A stretch of 50,029 bases of DNA, taken from NCBI GenBank assembly GCA_015152525.1, contig SUTU01000017.1:1-50029 (forward strand), written 5' to 3'. The stretch comes from Cyanobacteria bacterium SIG28 (GTDB taxonomy: Bacteria; Cyanobacteriota; Vampirovibrionia; Gastranaerophilales; Gastranaerophilaceae). The translations under genes and the position numbers were made by a program. Below the pieces are notes generated by a model. It saw only the letters and a list, made by a program, of their open reading frames with translations. It was not told where the DNA came from and made no database searches. Every line of letters starts with the position of its first letter. Within the stretch, counting starts at the first letter, position 1. Below, piece by piece: positions 1 to 7,042 of this stretch.

Positions 1-118
1 TGCTTGGGATGATTTTAAAGAGTGGTTATATTCACTATCTGAAAATAGAATAACATCTAAAGATAAAAATGTCGCAATCTTAAGAAAAGAAATTGATACA
101 TTGCCTACGAAATTATAG
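1..118 (+). CDS. C-terminal end of a truncated gene, unknown product
   Basis: An open frame runs in from the window edge and stops at a TAG ending at 118, giving the last 38 residues of a protein. The visible tail is charged and lysine-rich (AWDDFKEWLYSLSENR, later NVAILRKEIDTL). Nothing in it identifies a family, and the start lies outside the window. It is the only plus-strand gene before rplJ. It is followed directly by a REPIN-like element, with no clear terminator. Confidence 0.5.
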   Translation, partial: AWDDFKEWLYSLSENRITSKDKNVAILRKEIDTLPTKL

Positions 119-182
119 CAAAGTCGGGGGAACTTTAATCTACCAAAAGAAAATAAGGAAAGACAAAAATGCAATTCAGTAG

Positions 183-259
183 TAGGGTGCGTTTATACGC
201 ACCATTCTATGATACTTTGGGAATTTTGATATTAAAAAGGTGCGTATAAACGCACCCTA
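183..259. repeat. REPIN-like element, copy 1
   Basis: A 77-bp element bounded by a perfect inverted repeat (183-203 against 239-259, core agggtgcgtttatacgcacc). Each arm is itself a small palindrome, with GGTGCGT and ACGCACC around a 4-base loop, so it is a palindrome of palindromes like the REP doublets called REPINs. The 35-base spacer is also shared with copy 2 at 1380-1456. The two full copies differ at three positions that I can see. Confidence 0.75.
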
Positions 260-354
260 TATAGCTAAAATTGTTATCAATAAATTGATATATTTTATCA
301 ATCTAGGTGTTAATTAACATCACACTATAAGAATTATAATTTAAAAATATTATT

Positions 355-624
355 TTATAGGAGTTTGTTATATTGTGCTCGTAATTCTGCTAAACGTTTC
401 TCCATACCCTCTATATAATAATGTGGCATCACCCATGTAGAAAAAGTTTCATAATTAGGTTTACGTAATTCAATTAGTGTCTTTTCTATTTCTTTTTCTG
501 CAAATTTAATTTCTTCAGAAAGTTTAGATAATTGTTCTTTATTTAACTTTTTCTTTATTCCTGTTAGCCATTTACTACGAGCTTGAAAAGAAACATTTGT
601 TCCATAGTTTAGATAGTTATTCAT
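355..624 (-). CDS. Small charged coiled-coil protein with N-terminal FQA motif, unknown
   Basis: An 89-residue protein that I do not recognise. The start at 624 is supported by an AAGGAAAGG ribosome-binding site just upstream. Residues 10-16 (NVSFQAR) match the short N-terminal F-K/Q-G/A motif found on several other unknown proteins in this window. The rest is highly charged and predicted helical (LNKEQLSKLSEEIKFAEKEI, then MEKRLAELRAQYNKLL), suggesting a coiled coil. There is no signal peptide or membrane segment. It is one of three small minus-strand genes interspersed with REPIN-like repeats, which looks like an accessory region. Function unknown. Confidence 0.65.
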   Translation of the reverse strand: MNNYLNYGTNVSFQARSKWLTGIKKKLNKEQLSKLSEEIKFAEKEIEKTLIELRKPNYETFSTWVMPHYYIEGMEKRLAELRAQYNKLL

Positions 625-741
625 ACTTAAACCTTTCCTTCTATTTGCTTACTTGCTACTACACATTTATATAAATGTATTATTTAATCAAAAATTGCCC
701 ATTTGCTTAATATTTCTTAATGTCATTTACTAATATAAGGG

Positions 742-769
742 TTGAAAAAGCGAGATTATAGTTTATAAT
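742..769 (+). promoter_or_regulatory. Sigma70-type promoter of the small RNA at 776
   Basis: TTGAAA at 742-747, 16 bases, then TATAAT at 764-769. Transcription would start near 776, exactly where the closing stem of the putative small RNA begins. No protein gene follows on this strand. Confidence 0.7.
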
Positions 770-775
770 GTCTAT

Positions 776-861
776 AGATAGTCTTGATACGGTAAATCTT
801 GCAACCGAGCCAACAGGCGACAGTGGTGGAGCAAGCCCACATAATCAAGACTATCTTTTTT
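776..861 (+). ncRNA. Putative free-standing structured small RNA, about 85 nt
   Basis: A perfect 13-bp inverted repeat (776-788 with 844-856, agatagtcttgat) closes a region and runs straight into a T-run (856-860), so it can act as both closing helix and terminator. Inside, 798-802 (cttgc) can pair with 831-835 (gcaag). GTGG at 823-826 can pair with CCAC at 837-840 across that helix, an H-type pseudoknot. A small gcc/ggc hairpin (809-811/816-818) sits within. A canonical promoter ends 6 bases before it. I could not match it to a known riboswitch, ribozyme or 6S/4.5S RNA, and no gene follows on the same strand. Confidence 0.55.
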
Positions 862-866
862 ATTGA

Positions 867-1343
867 TTAATATTTACGATACCTGTCTGCGTTTAATAGA
901 TGTAACGATTTTACAAAGTTTTCTTTTCTGTTTTTTGTTGTTTTAATGACTAATTTATAATATTTTTCATCCGATTTGAATAAAATTACATCATAACCGC
1001 TTTTAGATTTGTAATATTTTGACGGAGATTTAATAATTGATGGAATTTTGCTATAATCTTCATCTGTAACTTCAGGATGCGCTAAGCGATTTTTAATCAT
1101 ATTATCCATAGAAAATTTAAGTTCTCGATTAGAACAATTCAAAAGATTTTGAATATCCTCAGAAATTTGACCAACTTTGATACAACTATTTAATATTGTT
1201 TCATTAAATACAAAACGTGCGTAATTTATTTTTTCAGAATCTGTCATACCTAAAGTATTGTTTCTAATATATTCAGCTAAATAACGACCGTCTTGGTTAA
1301 ACTCTTCGAAACTATTATATTTTTTAGCACATAAATCTCGCAT
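867..1343 (-). CDS. Possible BECR/PBECR-fold nuclease-like protein
   Basis: A 158-residue protein. The C-terminal half, HPEVTDEDYSKIPSII, then a hydrophobic strand (GYDVILFKS), then KYYKLVIKTT and FVKSLHLL, resembles the small phage-associated barnase-EndoU-ColicinE5/D-RelE-like (PBECR) nuclease domains. Those carry a conserved His, a DY..IP segment and successive beta strands. The N-terminal half is helical and unrecognised. The resemblance is by eye only; a plain hypothetical protein is possible. The gene has a promoter of the TATGTTAAAAT type ending 7 bases before ATG, with no Shine-Dalgarno sequence, so its transcript is probably almost leaderless. A REPIN-like copy lies just upstream and the small RNA just downstream on the other strand. 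No obvious immunity or antitoxin gene is adjacent. Confidence 0.45.
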   Translation of the reverse strand: MRDLCAKKYNSFEEFNQDGRYLAEYIRNNTLGMTDSEKINYARFVFNETILNSCIKVGQISEDIQNLLNCSNRELKFSMDNMIKNRLAHPEVTDEDYSKIPSIIKSPSKYYKSKSGYDVILFKSDEKYYKLVIKTTKNRKENFVKSLHLLNADRYRKY

Positions 1344-1349
1344 AGCTTT

Positions 1350-1360
1350 ATTTTAACATA
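1350..1360 (-). promoter_or_regulatory. TATGTTAAAAT -10 element of the 867-1343 gene
   Basis: On the minus strand TATGTTAAAAT reads from 1360 to 1350. The six-base core TATGTT ends 11 bases before the ATG at 1343, leaving only a few bases of leader. The same spacing and sequence class precede bioG. Confidence 0.45.
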
Positions 1361-1379
1361 AAATGTGTGATTAAAGTAG

Positions 1380-1456
1380 TAGGGTGCGTTTATACACACC
1401 ATTCCATGATACTTTGAGAATTTTGATATTAAAAAGGTGCGTATAAACGCACCCTA
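1380..1456. repeat. REPIN-like element, copy 2
   Basis: A 77-bp near copy of the element at 183-259, with the same length, spacer and inverted ends. One arm has a G-to-A change (agggtgcgtttatacacacc), which breaks perfect pairing at one position. The downstream flanks of the two copies also share tatagct/catagct, so the conserved unit may extend slightly beyond the palindrome. Confidence 0.75.
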
Positions 1457-1545
1457 CATAGCTTAAATGCTTTCAAGATATTATCTACATAGCTAAGTAA
1501 AAAGCACATAAATCATTAAAAAAAAGTGATTAATAGACAAATATA

Positions 1546-1845
1546 TTAACCATTCCCAGTGAAAAAATACACTGCTTCTTCGGGTGTCATTTCAGGATAT
1601 AAACGTTTTTTTGTACGTTCACCACGCTCTTTATCAAATATGCACCATTCGTCAATTCTATCAAAAAGCCATTTTTTATAGTCTTTCTTTGCTTCATTTA
1701 GCAGTTTTGTCAAGTGTTCGGATTTAGAAATTCTTTCTTTTATTACATTTTCTATGTACCACTCTTTATATCCTAAATCACCTATTTGAGGCCTAATTTT
1801 ATAGTGTTTAAATCCCAAAGAACTTTTAATTGAATCTACTTGCAT
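1546..1845 (-). CDS. Small protein with N-terminal GFK motif, unknown
   Basis: A 99-residue protein that I do not recognise. The start is supported by AAAAAAGGAG 7 bases upstream and a TATAAT-like -10 (plus-strand attata at 1871-1876). The N-terminus MQVDSIKSSLGFKHY fits the recurring short F-K motif of this window. The body is helical, basic and rich in Trp and Tyr (YKEWYIENVIKERI, KKWLFDRIDEWCIF). It ends with MTPEEAVYFFTGNG. There is no signal peptide or membrane segment. It stands alone between a REPIN copy and the rplJ leader. Function unknown. Confidence 0.65.
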   Translation of the reverse strand: MQVDSIKSSLGFKHYKIRPQIGDLGYKEWYIENVIKERISKSEHLTKLLNEAKKDYKKWLFDRIDEWCIFDKERGERTKKRLYPEMTPEEAVYFFTGNG

Positions 1846-1907
1846 AATTTACTCCTTTTTTTATTACACTATTATAAGCCCTCAAAAAATAAAATTTGCG
1901 TCTTTAT

Positions 1908-1927
1908 TTGTTACAATTTCGTAACAA
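1908..1927. promoter_or_regulatory. Palindrome TTGTTAC-n6-GTAACAA, possible operator
   Basis: A 7-bp inverted repeat lies about 30 bases upstream of the -10 of the 1546-1845 gene, where an activator or upstream site could bind. Its GTTAC/GTAAC half-sites recall the larger palindromes near 43250 and 43436. Role inferred. Confidence 0.25.
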
Positions 1928-1953
1928 TCAAAAGAAATATTTAGCTTAGTAAT

Positions 1954-1974
1954 ATGGTGCGTTTAAACGCAACC
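1954..1974. repeat. Degenerate solo REP-like palindrome
   Basis: ggtgcgtttaaacgcaacc followed by tacataact resembles the outer arm and downstream flank of the two REPIN-like elements, but without the spacer and second arm. It may be an internal-deletion derivative. From here to 2077 I see no gene. Confidence 0.5.
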
Positions 1975-2077
1975 TACATAACTAAACTAAATTCGTGAAT
2001 TCACCAACCATATCTGATATTGGTTTATCTATATTTCTATTAATTAACTAAAAACTTAAAAAAACTTTATAATTAAC

Positions 2078-2106
2078 TTGACAGAGTTTTTTGAATTTGT
2101 TATGAT
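2078..2106 (+). promoter_or_regulatory. rplJL promoter
   Basis: Consensus TTGACA (2078-2083), 17 bases, TATGAT (2101-2106). It is the best sigma70-type promoter in the window, as expected for a ribosomal protein operon. Transcription would start near 2113. Confidence 0.85.
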
Positions 2107-2112
2107 TGAAGT

Positions 2113-2278
2113 CTAATCGCAGACAGTTAGTATCCTGTTAGGATTTAATTCAACCGAGCTAGCCGAGATTGGGAATTAGGGTTCTGACACCTCATAAAAG
2201 AGGTAGGGTTCCAAAAAAAATAAAAATGGAACTAAGAATCTCTAGGCTCAATTAAATAATATATAAATAGCTTTGAAT
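2113..2278 (+). promoter_or_regulatory. L10-type ribosomal protein leader
   Basis: About 270 bases of untranslated leader precede rplJ. The 5' part (about 2130-2220) can form several imperfect helices, including cctc/gagg at the tip near 2190-2203 and paired gggttc repeats, as expected for the leader that L10(L12)4 binds in other bacteria. The position before rplJ and the length agree with the known element; I have not modelled the kink-turn. Confidence 0.55.
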
Positions 2279-2318
2279 AGATTTTGCGATTAGGAACTAA
2301 AGGTTGCAAAATCTTTTT
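2279..2318 (+). terminator. Attenuator hairpin in the rplJ leader
   Basis: AGATTTTGC (2279-2287) pairs perfectly with GCAAAATCT (2306-2314) and is followed by TTTTT. This is a 9-bp intrinsic terminator 62 bases before the rplJ start. In known L10 leaders (for example in Bacillus) protein binding favours such a terminator, so autoregulation by premature termination is likely. Confidence 0.7.
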
Positions 2319-2379
2319 AGTATGTAAATAGTAGTAATACAGGTCGAAATTACTGTGAAATATAAAAAAGGAGCAAAAA

Positions 2380-2901
2380 ATGTCAACAAAAGCTTTTAAA
2401 CAAGACAAAGTTTCTCAAATTAAAGAGAACATCGATAAGGCTCAAGTTGCAATTGTTACCGAATACAAAGGATATTCAGTAGAAGAAATTACTAACCTTA
2501 GACGTGCACTTCAAAAAGAAGGTGGCGATTATATGGTTACAAAAAATACTTTAGCAAAACTTGCTGTTAAGGATACTCCTTACGAAGTTTTAACTGAAAC
2601 TTTCAAAGGTCCTATTGCAATTGCATTTGGTTTCGGTGATCAAGTTGCACCGGCTAAAGCTTTATCAAAATTTATCAAAGATACTAAAAAAGGCGAAATT
2701 ATTGCGGCAGCTTTAGACGGCAAACTTCTTTCTGCTGATGAAGCTAAAGCTCTTGCTACAATTCCTTCAAAAGAAGAAATTTACGCAAAAATGCTTGGCT
2801 GCGTAAACTCACCTGCAACTGGTATCGTTGGTTCTATCAACGCTGTTATGGCTTCTCTTACCAGAGCTGTTGCGGCTGTTAGAGATCAAAAATCTGCATA
2901 G
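2380..2901 (+). CDS. rplJ: 50S ribosomal protein L10
   Basis: 173 residues, the usual length. L10 forms the base of the ribosomal stalk, binding 23S rRNA through its N-terminal domain and L7/L12 dimers through its C-terminal helix. The sequence shows the family pattern VTEYKGYSVEEITNLRRALQ and the YMVTKNTLAKLA segment (about residues 28-70), with an Ala-rich C-terminal helix. The start has a good AAGGAG site. It is followed by rplL, which confirms the call. rplK and rplA do not precede it and rpoB does not follow rplL, so the classical rplKAJL-rpoBC cluster is split here. Expression is probably limited by the leader and attenuator upstream. Confidence 0.97.
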   Translation: MSTKAFKQDKVSQIKENIDKAQVAIVTEYKGYSVEEITNLRRALQKEGGDYMVTKNTLAKLAVKDTPYEVLTETFKGPIAIAFGFGDQVAPAKALSKFIKDTKKGEIIAAALDGKLLSADEAKALATIPSKEEIYAKMLGCVNSPATGIVGSINAVMASLTRAVAAVRDQKSA

Positions 2902-2995
2902 GGTAAATGCATTGAGCTGGTAGTGTAAACTATTAGCAAAATACCCAAACTAACTAAAAGTAATACAACAAAAAAATAATAAAAAGGAGAAAATC

Positions 2996-3370
2996 ATGAG
3001 TGTAGAATCTATTTTAGAATCAATTGAAAAATTAACATTATTGGAAGCTGCTGAATTAGTTAAAGCTATGGAAGAAAAATTCGGTGTATCTGCTGCTGCT
3101 CCTGTTGCAGTTGCTGCAGTTGCTGCTGCTCCTGCTGAAGCTGCTGCTGATGAAGCTTCTGAAGTAAACGTAATCTTAGCTTCTGTTCCAGCTGATAAGA
3201 AAATCGCTGTTCTTAAAGAAGTTAGAGCTATCACCGGTTTAGGCTTAAAAGAAGCTAAAGATCTTGTTGATGGCGCTCCAAAAGCTGTTAAAGAAGGCGT
3301 TAAAAAAGAAGAAGCTGAAGCGCTTAAAAAACAACTTGAAGAAGCTGGCGCTACAGTTGAAATCAAATAG
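2996..3370 (+). CDS. rplL: 50S ribosomal protein L7/L12
   Basis: 124 residues. L7/L12 is the mobile stalk protein that recruits and stimulates translational GTPases. The N-terminal dimerisation domain ([20 protein letters not shown]), an Ala/Pro-rich hinge (about residues 35-52) and the C-terminal domain ([20 protein letters not shown], with VDGAPK following) are all present and standard. AAAAGGAG precedes the ATG. It is co-transcribed with rplJ and ends at a strong terminator. The Ala-rich hinge produces a long open frame on the opposite strand, which is an artefact. Confidence 0.97.
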   Translation: MSVESILESIEKLTLLEAAELVKAMEEKFGVSAAAPVAVAAVAAAPAEAAADEASEVNVILASVPADKKIAVLKEVRAITGLGLKEAKDLVDGAPKAVKEGVKKEEAEALKKQLEEAGATVEIK

Positions 3371-3397
3371 TTTGACATTTATTTGTATAAAAATATA

Positions 3398-3433
3398 TGC
3401 GAGATTGGAATTTCTAATCTCGCATTATTTTTT
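3398..3433 (+). terminator. Intrinsic terminator after rplL
   Basis: A 9-bp stem, TGCGAGATT (3398-3406) with AATCTCGCA (3416-3424), followed by a T-rich tract. It closes the rplJL unit, so the ABC transporter gene downstream is separate. Confidence 0.85.
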
Positions 3434-3441
3434 ATTTTATT

Positions 3442-3452
3442 TATGATAAAAT
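3442..3452 (+). promoter_or_regulatory. TATGATAAAAT -10 element before the ABC exporter
   Basis: TATGATAAAAT with no recognisable -35 at the usual spacing. The same 11-mer occurs before bioG and before the PilZ gene, and a TATGTTAAAAT variant before two other genes. Confidence 0.5.
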
Positions 3453-3489
3453 AGTTTTAGTATCGAATTTCAGACTTAAGAGGAGTTTT

Positions 3490-5322
3490 ATGGAAGATTC
3501 ATTATTAAAACTAAAAGATACAAAATCAAAGGCTGCTTTTCAGTACGGAAACCTTTTAAGAAAAATGTTTCCTTACATAAAAAAAGTACTGCCAAGAACC
3601 ATTTTACTGTTAATGTTAGCCGTACCGTTAGGGTTATTAGACGGTGTTGTTGCTTTTGCGTTAAGACCGTATATGGATTTTGTTGTAAACGGAAATGAAA
3701 CTCAAGTTTATGAAATTTTTGGGCACAAAATTTTTATACAAGCTTTTTTAATAAAGTTTATACCTGTTGCAATTGTAATATTTGCACTACTTCAAGGTTT
3801 ATTAAAATATTTTTGCAATTATCTTTCTGAATGGTCCGGAAACAAAATGTCAAACAATTTGAAATCGGATTTATTTAAAAAATTTACGTCATTAGATACA
3901 AAATTTTACGACATAAATACATCAGGAATTGTACTAAGCAGATTTTTAACAGATCCGGATCAGGCTTCAAAAAAATTAATAGAAACTCTAAAAGTTTTTA
4001 TATTGTCTGCTTTTGAGCTTGTTGCTTTGGTTATAGTTCTATTGGTAAACTCTTGGAAACTTGCAATAATTGGTGTCGGTGTGATGGGTATCGCAATGAT
4101 TCCTGTTACATTGATAAGAAAACACATAAAAAAGGTTTCTAACCAAACTATGGTAGTTACCGGAAATATGACAACAAATTTCAACGAATCTTTCGCCGGA
4201 AATAAGATTATAACCGCTTATAATTTGCAAGACAAACAAAATGACAAATTTGACAACCAAGTCAAACAGCAATTTGATCTTGCGATATCATTAACAAAAA
4301 GAGTTGGCTGGATGTCGCCTATTATGTATGCGATTTGTTCGGTAGGAATTGCTATTGTAATGTATTATGGTAACGGGTTAATTTTATCCGGTGAAATGTC
4401 TGCAGGAAGTTTTGCATCTTTTGTAACTTCTTTGTTGCTTTTATACAAACCTACAAAAACTTTAGGCTTAACTCTGACCAATCTTCAAAATACTTTTGTT
4501 GCAATGGCTAGAGTTTTCGAGTTATTCGACTTAATCCCAACTATAAAAAACAAACCTGATGCAAAAAAACTTGAGAAAATCGGGAATATAGAATTTAATA
4601 ATGTGTACTTTGAATACGAAGCAGGAATTCCTGTTCTTAAAAACTTCAATTTATCCGTTAAATCTAATGAAACAATTGCGCTTGTTGGTAATTCCGGTGG
4701 CGGTAAATCTACGGTTGTTAATCTTATACCTCGATTTTATGATGTGAATACAGGTTCAATTTCTATTAACGGAATTGACATCAGGGATTACGACATAGTT
4801 GATTTGAGAAACAATATTTCATTCGTTTTTCAGGATAATTATTTGTTCTCCGGAACTATTCGTGAAAATATCTTAATGGGTAAGGCAAACGCTACAGATG
4901 CTGAACTTGCGGAAGCAATTAAATTATCTCACCTTGACGAATTTTTAGGTTCATTACCGGAAGGTATTGACACCATAGTAGGTGAAAGAGGTGCCTCTTT
5001 ATCCGGTGGTCAACGACAACGTGTAGCGATTGCACGTGCAATAATTAAAAATGCGCCAATTGTTATTCTTGATGAAGCTACATCTGCGCTGGATAACGAA
5101 TCTGAAGCTATTGTTCAAAAAGCTTTGGATAATTTAATGCAAAATAGAACTGTTTTTGTAATAGCACATAGACTTTCAACAATTCACAATGCTGATAGAA
5201 TAGCGGTTTTGAACGAAGGAGAATTAGTTGAATTAGGATCGCATAACGAACTTATAAAAATAGAAAACGGACGCTATAAATATCTTTATGATATGCAGTT
5301 TGGAACAGAATTAGTTAAATAA
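3490..5322 (+). CDS. MsbA-like ABC exporter (transmembrane plus ATPase half-transporter)
   Basis: 610 residues, the usual size for a type IV ABC exporter that works as a homodimer in the inner membrane. Residues about 30-330 form the six-helix transmembrane domain (ILLLMLAVPLGLLDGVVAFA is the first helix). The ATPase follows, with Walker A GNSGGGKS (400-407), signature LSGGQ (504-508), Walker B ILDEATSALD (D528, E529) and the H-loop VIAHRLSTI. The overall pattern resembles the lipid A exporter MsbA, but multidrug or glycolipid substrates cannot be excluded. It is followed after 14 bases by a mannose-1-phosphate guanylyltransferase gene, so the pair may be an operon serving envelope glycan or lipopolysaccharide. 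AGAGGAG precedes the ATG. Confidence 0.88.
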   Translation: MEDSLLKLKDTKSKAAFQYGNLLRKMFPYIKKVLPRTILLLMLAVPLGLLDGVVAFALRPYMDFVVNGNETQVYEIFGHKIFIQAFLIKFIPVAIVIFALLQGLLKYFCNYLSEWSGNKMSNNLKSDLFKKFTSLDTKFYDINTSGIVLSRFLTDPDQASKKLIETLKVFILSAFELVALVIVLLVNSWKLAIIGVGVMGIAMIPVTLIRKHIKKVSNQTMVVTGNMTTNFNESFAGNKIITAYNLQDKQNDKFDNQVKQQFDLAISLTKRVGWMSPIMYAICSVGIAIVMYYGNGLILSGEMSAGSFASFVTSLLLLYKPTKTLGLTLTNLQNTFVAMARVFELFDLIPTIKNKPDAKKLEKIGNIEFNNVYFEYEAGIPVLKNFNLSVKSNETIALVGNSGGGKSTVVNLIPRFYDVNTGSISINGIDIRDYDIVDLRNNISFVFQDNYLFSGTIRENILMGKANATDAELAEAIKLSHLDEFLGSLPEGIDTIVGERGASLSGGQRQRVAIARAIIKNAPIVILDEATSALDNESEAIVQKALDNLMQNRTVFVIAHRLSTIHNADRIAVLNEGELVELGSHNELIKIENGRYKYLYDMQFGTELVK

Positions 5323-5336
5323 TAGGAGATTGTAAT

Positions 5337-6728
5337 ATGTTCGGATTAATTTTAGCAGGTGGTTCAGGTAGCAGATTATGGCCGCTATCCAGAGAATTGT
5401 ATCCAAAACAACTTTTGAATATTGAAAACCAAGAAAGTTTACTTCAAGCAACGGCGTTGCGACTAAAAGATTGTATACCTGCTCAGAATATTATAAGCAT
5501 GACCGGCGTAAAACATTTTTCAAATGTTCAATTTCAACTATCTTCAATTATTGAAAATCCTGTTGTATTATCAGAACCAATTTCTAAAAACACTGCTCCT
5601 GCAATAATTTTAGGCACTAAATATATTGCAGAAACTTCAAATTCAGACCCTGTTATTATTGTTGTTCCGTCTGACCATAAAATAAAAGATTCTAAAGCAT
5701 TTACCGAAACAGTAAAAGAAGGTGAAAGGATAGCAAACCAAGGCTATATCGTAACTTTCGGCATCAAACCTTCTTACCCTGAAACAGGTTATGGATATAT
5801 TAACACAACTGACCAAAAAATAGAAAACGGAGTTAAAGTCAATAAATTTGTTGAAAAACCGAATTCAGAGCTGGCAATTGAATATGTAAAAAACGGCAAT
5901 TATTATTGGAATAGCGGAATATTCATGTTTAAAGCCTCCGTTTTACTGGAACAAGCTAAAATAAACTCTCCTGAAATATACAATCTTCTAAAGAATTTTG
6001 ATTTTACATCAGGCAAAGAAATTCCGTTTACAGAGTTTAATAAAATGCCAAATATCTCTATAGATTACGCTATTATGGAAAAATCAGATAAAATCGCTTT
6101 AGTTGAATTAAAAAGCGATTGGAATGATTTAGGTAGCTGGAAATCTATATATGACGTTAGCCAAAAAGATGATAACGGAAATGTTAAAATTGGGCATGTC
6201 ATAGACGAAGGTTCGAAAAATTCTTTTGTGTATTCATCTTCAAAATTAGTAGCAACAATAGGTTTGGAAGATATTGTTCTTGTTGAAACAGAAGATGCAA
6301 TTCTGGCTTGCAAAGCTGATAAAAGCCAAGATGTAAAAAAAATCTATGATACTTTAAAAACTCAAAACGATGAAACATATAAAGTTCACAAAACAGTTTA
6401 CAGACCTTGGGGCTACTACACTGTTCTTGGCGAAGGTAAGGGCTTTTTAACCAAAATGATACAGGTTAATCCGGGACAAAAATTATCTGTTCAATCTCAT
6501 AATCACAGAAGCGAACACTGGGTTGTATTAGAAGGCACTGCAAAAGTTGTGCTTGAAGGCAAAGAACATATCTTAAGCCCAGGACACAGTGTTGATATTG
6601 CCGTTAAAGAAATTCATTCTTTGCAAAACCCTTATGACGAAGTGCTTAAAATTGTTGAAGTTCAAAAAGGTGATTTGCTGATTGAAGAAGATATTATAAG
6701 ATATGAAGACATGTATGGAAGAGTGTAA
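5337..6728 (+). CDS. manC: Mannose-1-phosphate guanylyltransferase / mannose-6-phosphate isomerase
   Basis: 463 residues, the full bifunctional length. The N-terminal nucleotidyltransferase (about 1-335) makes GDP-mannose from GTP and mannose-1-phosphate, and carries GGSGSRLWPLSRELYPKQLL. The C-terminal type II phosphomannose isomerase cupin (about 355-463) shows YRPWGYYTVL and the metal-binding pattern QSHNHRSEHWVVLEG. GDP-mannose feeds mannose, fucose or rhamnose residues of surface polysaccharides. AATAGGAG gives a good start 14 bases after the ABC exporter stop, so the two are likely co-transcribed. No other GDP-sugar genes are nearby. AlgA, XanB and CpsB are equivalent names for this family. 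Confidence 0.93.
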   Translation: MFGLILAGGSGSRLWPLSRELYPKQLLNIENQESLLQATALRLKDCIPAQNIISMTGVKHFSNVQFQLSSIIENPVVLSEPISKNTAPAIILGTKYIAETSNSDPVIIVVPSDHKIKDSKAFTETVKEGERIANQGYIVTFGIKPSYPETGYGYINTTDQKIENGVKVNKFVEKPNSELAIEYVKNGNYYWNSGIFMFKASVLLEQAKINSPEIYNLLKNFDFTSGKEIPFTEFNKMPNISIDYAIMEKSDKIALVELKSDWNDLGSWKSIYDVSQKDDNGNVKIGHVIDEGSKNSFVYSSSKLVATIGLEDIVLVETEDAILACKADKSQDVKKIYDTLKTQNDETYKVHKTVYRPWGYYTVLGEGKGFLTKMIQVNPGQKLSVQSHNHRSEHWVVLEGTAKVVLEGKEHILSPGHSVDIAVKEIHSLQNPYDEVLKIVEVQKGDLLIEEDIIRYEDMYGRV

Positions 6729-6779
6729 TTAAGCTTAAAGCTAAATTATAAGTTCATTTCGACAATATAAACTTTAAAT

Positions 6780-6808
6780 TTGACAATAAAAAATGTTTAT
6801 ATTATTAT
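6780..6808 (+). promoter_or_regulatory. tRNA-Leu promoter
   Basis: TTGACA (6780-6785), 17 bases, TATTAT (6803-6808). The tRNA-Val promoter at 49279 starts with the same TTTGACAATAAAA stretch. Confidence 0.7.
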
Positions 6809-6860
6809 GAATGAGTTGCAAGAATTAGATATTCAAGTAACTGAAAACTAAATAATAAAT

Positions 6861-6947
6861 GCTCCAGTGGCGGAATCGGTAGACGCGTTGGACTTAAAAT
6901 CCAATCGGGGTCAACCCTCGGTGCCAGTTCAAGTCTGGCCTGGAGCA
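6861..6947 (+). tRNA. tRNA-Leu(UAA)
   Basis: An 87-nt class II tRNA. The acceptor pairs are GCTCCAG with CTGGAGC. The anticodon stem-loop is TTGGA-CTTAAAA-TCCAA with anticodon TAA. There is a long variable arm (cggggtcaaccctcg region) and the T-loop GTTCAAG. The 3' CCA is not encoded. Confidence 0.95.
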
Positions 6948-6956
6948 AATTATTTT

Positions 6957-6990
6957 AAACACGCTTTTTCTTTATAAAAGCGTGTTTTTA
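6957..6990 (+). terminator. Terminator after tRNA-Leu
   Basis: AAACACGCTTT pairs with AAAGCGTGTTT (11 bp), followed by TTTTA. Confidence 0.8.
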
Positions 6991-7025
6991 GCATCTTTAA
7001 ATACTATTTCTTAGACTAAAGTCTT

Positions 7026-7036
7026 TATGATAAAAT
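7026..7036 (+). promoter_or_regulatory. TATGATAAAAT -10 element before bioG
   Basis: The six-base core ends 11 bases before the bioG ATG, so the leader is only a few bases long. No Shine-Dalgarno sequence fits in the gap. Confidence 0.5.
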
Positions 7037-7042
7037 TAGATT

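Noticed and set aside
776..861. Known riboswitch or self-cleaving ribozyme (twister, twister-sister, c-di-GMP) for the small RNA
   Set aside because: Short resemblances such as GCAAGCCC exist, but the conserved order of motifs does not fit any class I could recall, and no gene follows downstream.
2950..3378. 142-codon open frame opposite rplL
   Set aside because: Shadow of the Ala-rich L7/L12 hinge; composition (Ala/Ser runs) mirrors the rplL codons and no ribosome-binding site or family fits.
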